This document shows positions 61,806-64,000 of a DNA stretch of 64,000 nt, piece by piece. Source of the stretch: Alphaproteobacteria bacterium (GTDB lineage Bacteria > Pseudomonadota > Alphaproteobacteria > UBA8366 > GCA-2717185); the NCBI GenBank assembly GCA_012103325.1, contig WLWY01000012.1, positions 1-64,000 of the forward strand, in the 5' to 3' direction. Under the pieces are notes generated by a model that saw only the letters and a program-made list of their open reading frames with translations, made no database searches and had not been told where the DNA came from. Position 1 is the first letter of the stretch. Every line of letters starts with the position of its first letter. A program made the position numbers and the translations under genes.

Positions 61806-62757
61806 ATTCGCTGTCCCGTCGTACGAGTCTCAAAAGGAAGATCACCGTGAGCACCATGATCGGGAATAGGAACAGCGCGATTGCCGCACCCAAGCCGATT
61901 TCGTGATTGAGAACGCCGGCGGTGAAAGAATAGGTCGCGAAGAGGTGGGTCTCGTTCATCGGCCCGCCGCGTGTCAGCACGTAGACGATGTTGAAGTCGG
62001 CCAGCGTGAATATCGTCGAGAAAAGGATGATGACCGCGAGAACCGGCCGTAAAAGCGGCAACGTGATTTTCCAGAACTTGTCCATGGTCGAAGCGCCGTC
62101 AATATCGGCCGCCTCGTAGAGGTGGTCGGGAATCGAAACGAGCCCAGCAAGAATCGTGATGATGAAGAACGGCAGCCCGCGCCAAATATTGACGAAGATG
62201 ACCGAGGACAGCGCCAGGGTCGGCTCACCCAGGAAATTATAGGGGCCCATATCGAATAGGCTGAACGGCCAAGCGTGCTCAAATAACCAGTTGATGTGGC
62301 TGTAGGTCGGATCCAGGATCAGCCACCACGCCAACGTGGTCAATGCGGTCGGCGCCACGAAGGGCAGAAGCATCGCCCCCCGGAGAAACCGCCGCAGTTT
62401 CAAGATGCGCAGCAGCAACATCGCGCAAAGCAAACCCAGCACGACCTTCACGACGACCGATATGGCCGCGAACAGCAGTGTATTGCGCACCGTCAGCATA
62501 AAGATGTCGTCTTCGAATATTATGTATTGGAAGTTTTCCAGCCCAATAAAATGGGTTTCTTCGCCGATGAAGGCATTGCTAACGCTGTACCAGACCGCCA
62601 AACCGAACGGATAGATGATCAGGCAGAACACGATGATCACGGTTGGCAGAACAAAGAAGTACCCGTCAGTGTCGGGGCCTACGCTGCGCCGTAAACGTGA
62701 TCGGAACGTGAGGGGCGGCGATGTCGCCGCCCCTCCGACTTCAGTTGCAGTTACCAT
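61795..62757 (-). CDS. ABC transporter permease (MalF/UgpA-like)
   Basis: A 320-residue permease with six hydrophobic segments and the EAA loop LYEAADIDGASTMDKFWKITLP. The N-terminal cytoplasmic stretch is followed by YFFVLPTVIIVFCLIIYPFG. It forms the heterodimeric channel with the next permease. It follows the substrate-binding protein gene after 62 bases, so order is binding protein, permease, permease, ATPase. Confidence 0.92.
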   Translation of the reverse strand: MVTATEVGGAATSPPLTFRSRLRRSVGPDTDGYFFVLPTVIIVFCLIIYPFGLAVWYSVSNAFIGEETHFIGLENFQYIIFEDDIFMLTVRNTLLFAAISVVVKVVLGLLCAMLLLRILKLRRFLRGAMLLPFVAPTALTTLAWWLILDPTYSHINWLFEHAWPFSLFDMGPYNFLGEPTLALSSVIFVNIWRGLPFFIITILAGLVSIPDHLYEAADIDGASTMDKFWKITLPLLRPVLAVIILFSTIFTLADFNIVYVLTRGGPMNETHLFATYSFTAGVLNHEIGLGAAIALFLFPIMVLTVIFLLRLVRRDSEYEL

Positions 62758-62819
62758 GACTAGGTTACGTTCCCCGTTTTGCTTTGCGAGGGTTAAATCC
62801 GAACCACACGCTCAGGGTC

Positions 62820-64000
62820 CTATTTGAAGCGCCCGTATAGGCGCTTCATCTGCTTCTCGAGTTTCTTGACCGCTTCCTCGGGCGTGGCTTTACCCGTCGC
62901 CGCCGCGGCCGCCGCGTCGGGCAGCAGATACTGATCGTAGATCGTCGCGCTGGCCGCCGTCGGGACGCCGGGCCAACCGATCGCATGGGTGTACCAGCCG
63001 ATGAAGGGCGCGAAGTAGTATTTCGCGTTCGAGGCATAAAGCGGGTGCAGGGCGTGGGTCTTCAGCAGTGGCTGATTGTAGCCGGCGCTCGCGTGCAGAT
63101 GCTTATCAGCGTTGTCCGCCTGGAAATGGTAGTCCAGGAACTTCTTCCCGACTTCGACGTTCTTGGAGAATTTCCAGATGCCGACACCCTGGTGCGAGGC
63201 GGCCATGTGACGGCCTGCCGGGCCCTTTGGCGGCATGATGTGGTTGATCACCTGATGCACCGGCCTTTGGGTGCCCTGGATTAGCGCATTGTCCCGGACC
63301 GCCGAGCGATAGGCGCTGACCGGATTGAGAATCATGCTGCACTTGCCCGAGGCAAGACAGACATTGTTGTTACGGTCGTCCCAGGCGAGGACTTCCGACT
63401 CCATTGCGTCATTGTACAAAGCCTTAATGTACTTGAATGCCTCGACCGTTTCCTTGCTATTGACGGCGACCGTCTTGCTGTCTTTCTCGACCAGCTTTGC
63501 GCCATAGGACCAGAGCAGGCCACGCAGGATCCAGTTTGAATCCGCCCCATGCGAGAGCTGAATACCGACCGGATGGCCCTTTTTCTTCAGCTTGGTACCG
63601 ATACGCAGCACGTCATCCCAGGTATCCGGCATGTTTTCGCCGATCTCGGAAACCAGATCGGTGCGGATCGCGATCGGGAAAGAGATAAAGAACCACGGTA
63701 TGGCTTTCTGTTTCCCGTCGCGCCCCTTGCCAAAATCGTTGTTGGTCCAACCGCCGCCGGCCTTGCCGATTTTCTCGTACAGACCGTCCAGGCTCACCAG
63801 ATGCTTGGAATAAAGGTTCGCGTCCGCGTTGCGCATGACAACAACGTCGTGCCCCTTCTGGCCCTGAATCTCGCCGGCCAGCACCGCCGGCAATTGCAGG
63901 TGGGCAACGCGGTCGAGACGCACCTTGACGCCTTCCGCCTTGCCGAATTCCTTCATCTGGCGCAGCAGTTCTTCGTCGGAAGACGGTACAAAATGCGAGT
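62820..64000 (-). CDS. ABC transporter substrate-binding protein, N-terminus beyond window
   Basis: The frame is open to the last base on the minus strand, so the signal peptide is outside. The visible 393 residues have the extracellular solute-binding family 1 features: GQKGHDVVVMRNADANLY, WFFISFPIAIRTDLVSEIG, PDTWDDVLRIGTKLKKKG, and a Gly-rich SHQGVGIWKFSKN region. It delivers substrate to the permease pair downstream. Family 1 binding proteins mostly bind sugars or glycerol-phosphate-like solutes; the exact ligand cannot be read here. Confidence 0.9.
   Translation of the reverse strand, partial: SHFVPSSDEELLRQMKEFGKAEGVKVRLDRVAHLQLPAVLAGEIQGQKGHDVVVMRNADANLYSKHLVSLDGLYEKIGKAGGGWTNNDFGKGRDGKQKAIPWFFISFPIAIRTDLVSEIGENMPDTWDDVLRIGTKLKKKGHPVGIQLSHGADSNWILRGLLWSYGAKLVEKDSKTVAVNSKETVEAFKYIKALYNDAMESEVLAWDDRNNNVCLASGKCSMILNPVSAYRSAVRDNALIQGTQRPVHQVINHIMPPKGPAGRHMAASHQGVGIWKFSKNVEVGKKFLDYHFQADNADKHLHASAGYNQPLLKTHALHPLYASNAKYYFAPFIGWYTHAIGWPGVPTAASATIYDQYLLPDAAAAAATGKATPEEAVKKLEKQMKRLYGRFK

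Overview
The window is high-GC DNA (roughly 60 %) with the gene content of an environmental heterotrophic alphaproteobacterium, probably Rhodospirillales-like. The hints are the mix of TRAP and ABC uptake systems, many TauD, luciferase-like (LLM), SDR and GMC oxidoreductases, a PAS_5-type protein, a KDPG-aldolase/KDG-kinase pair, and 'GTCATCC...GGATGAC' palindromic intergenic repeats. No rRNA, tRNA, CRISPR array or phage module was seen. The taxonomic call is an inference; there is no marker gene beyond coaE.

Layout. 1-5.6 kb: end of an enolase-superfamily gene, a thioesterase, a small membrane protein and an IS66 element (2427-4847) that has cut the 3' end of a TauD dioxygenase gene. 5.7-24 kb: a 3-hydroxyisobutyrate-dehydrogenase-like gene, a GMC oxidoreductase, coaE, a GST, eda-kdgK, an amidase with a small partner, a low-GC methyltransferase island, a Baeyer-Villiger monooxygenase coupled to an alanine-racemase-like gene, and an SDR. 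This part carries three identical 1268-bp IS4-family copies, each sitting in the same palindromic intergenic repeat. 24-46 kb: short catabolic operons (frameshifted GMC; nitrilase-TauD-enoyl-CoA hydratase; TRAP P-Q-M-amidase-membrane protein; SnoaL-TauD-hydrolase-broken TauD; hydratase-GFA-SDR-TauD; two LLM enzymes; two SDRs; a MetE-like protein). 46.5-47.7 kb: a PEP-CTERM surface protein behind a sigma-54 promoter with two upstream direct repeats. 47.7-64 kb: more LLM enzymes, an enolase-superfamily enzyme, a flavin 2-hydroxyacid oxidase, a D-2-hydroxyacid dehydrogenase, an LLM-LLM-TSUP exporter operon, a large methyltransferase and a sugar-type ABC transporter that runs off the window.

Together the genes look like a catabolic region built from small operons: uptake (TRAP, ABC), oxygenolytic attack (five TauD-like genes, two of them broken; six LLM; one BVMO), hydrolysis (two amidases, nitrilase, alpha/beta hydrolase), and oxidation (four SDRs, two GMC genes, one of them frameshifted, HIBADH, hydroxyacid enzymes, hydratases). 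The substrates cannot be named from sequence alone.

The most unusual signals are non-coding or mutational: a 142-bp multi-hairpin element with imperfect inverted ends present twice in opposite orientation (1907-2048 and 59582-59723); IS4 copies locked to a repeat; a TauD gene with a perfect 21-bp inverted repeat that looks like a template-switch mutation; a methyltransferase island between two copies of a repeat arm; and the sigma-54/PEP-CTERM control region. I did not find an obvious new defence or biosynthetic system.
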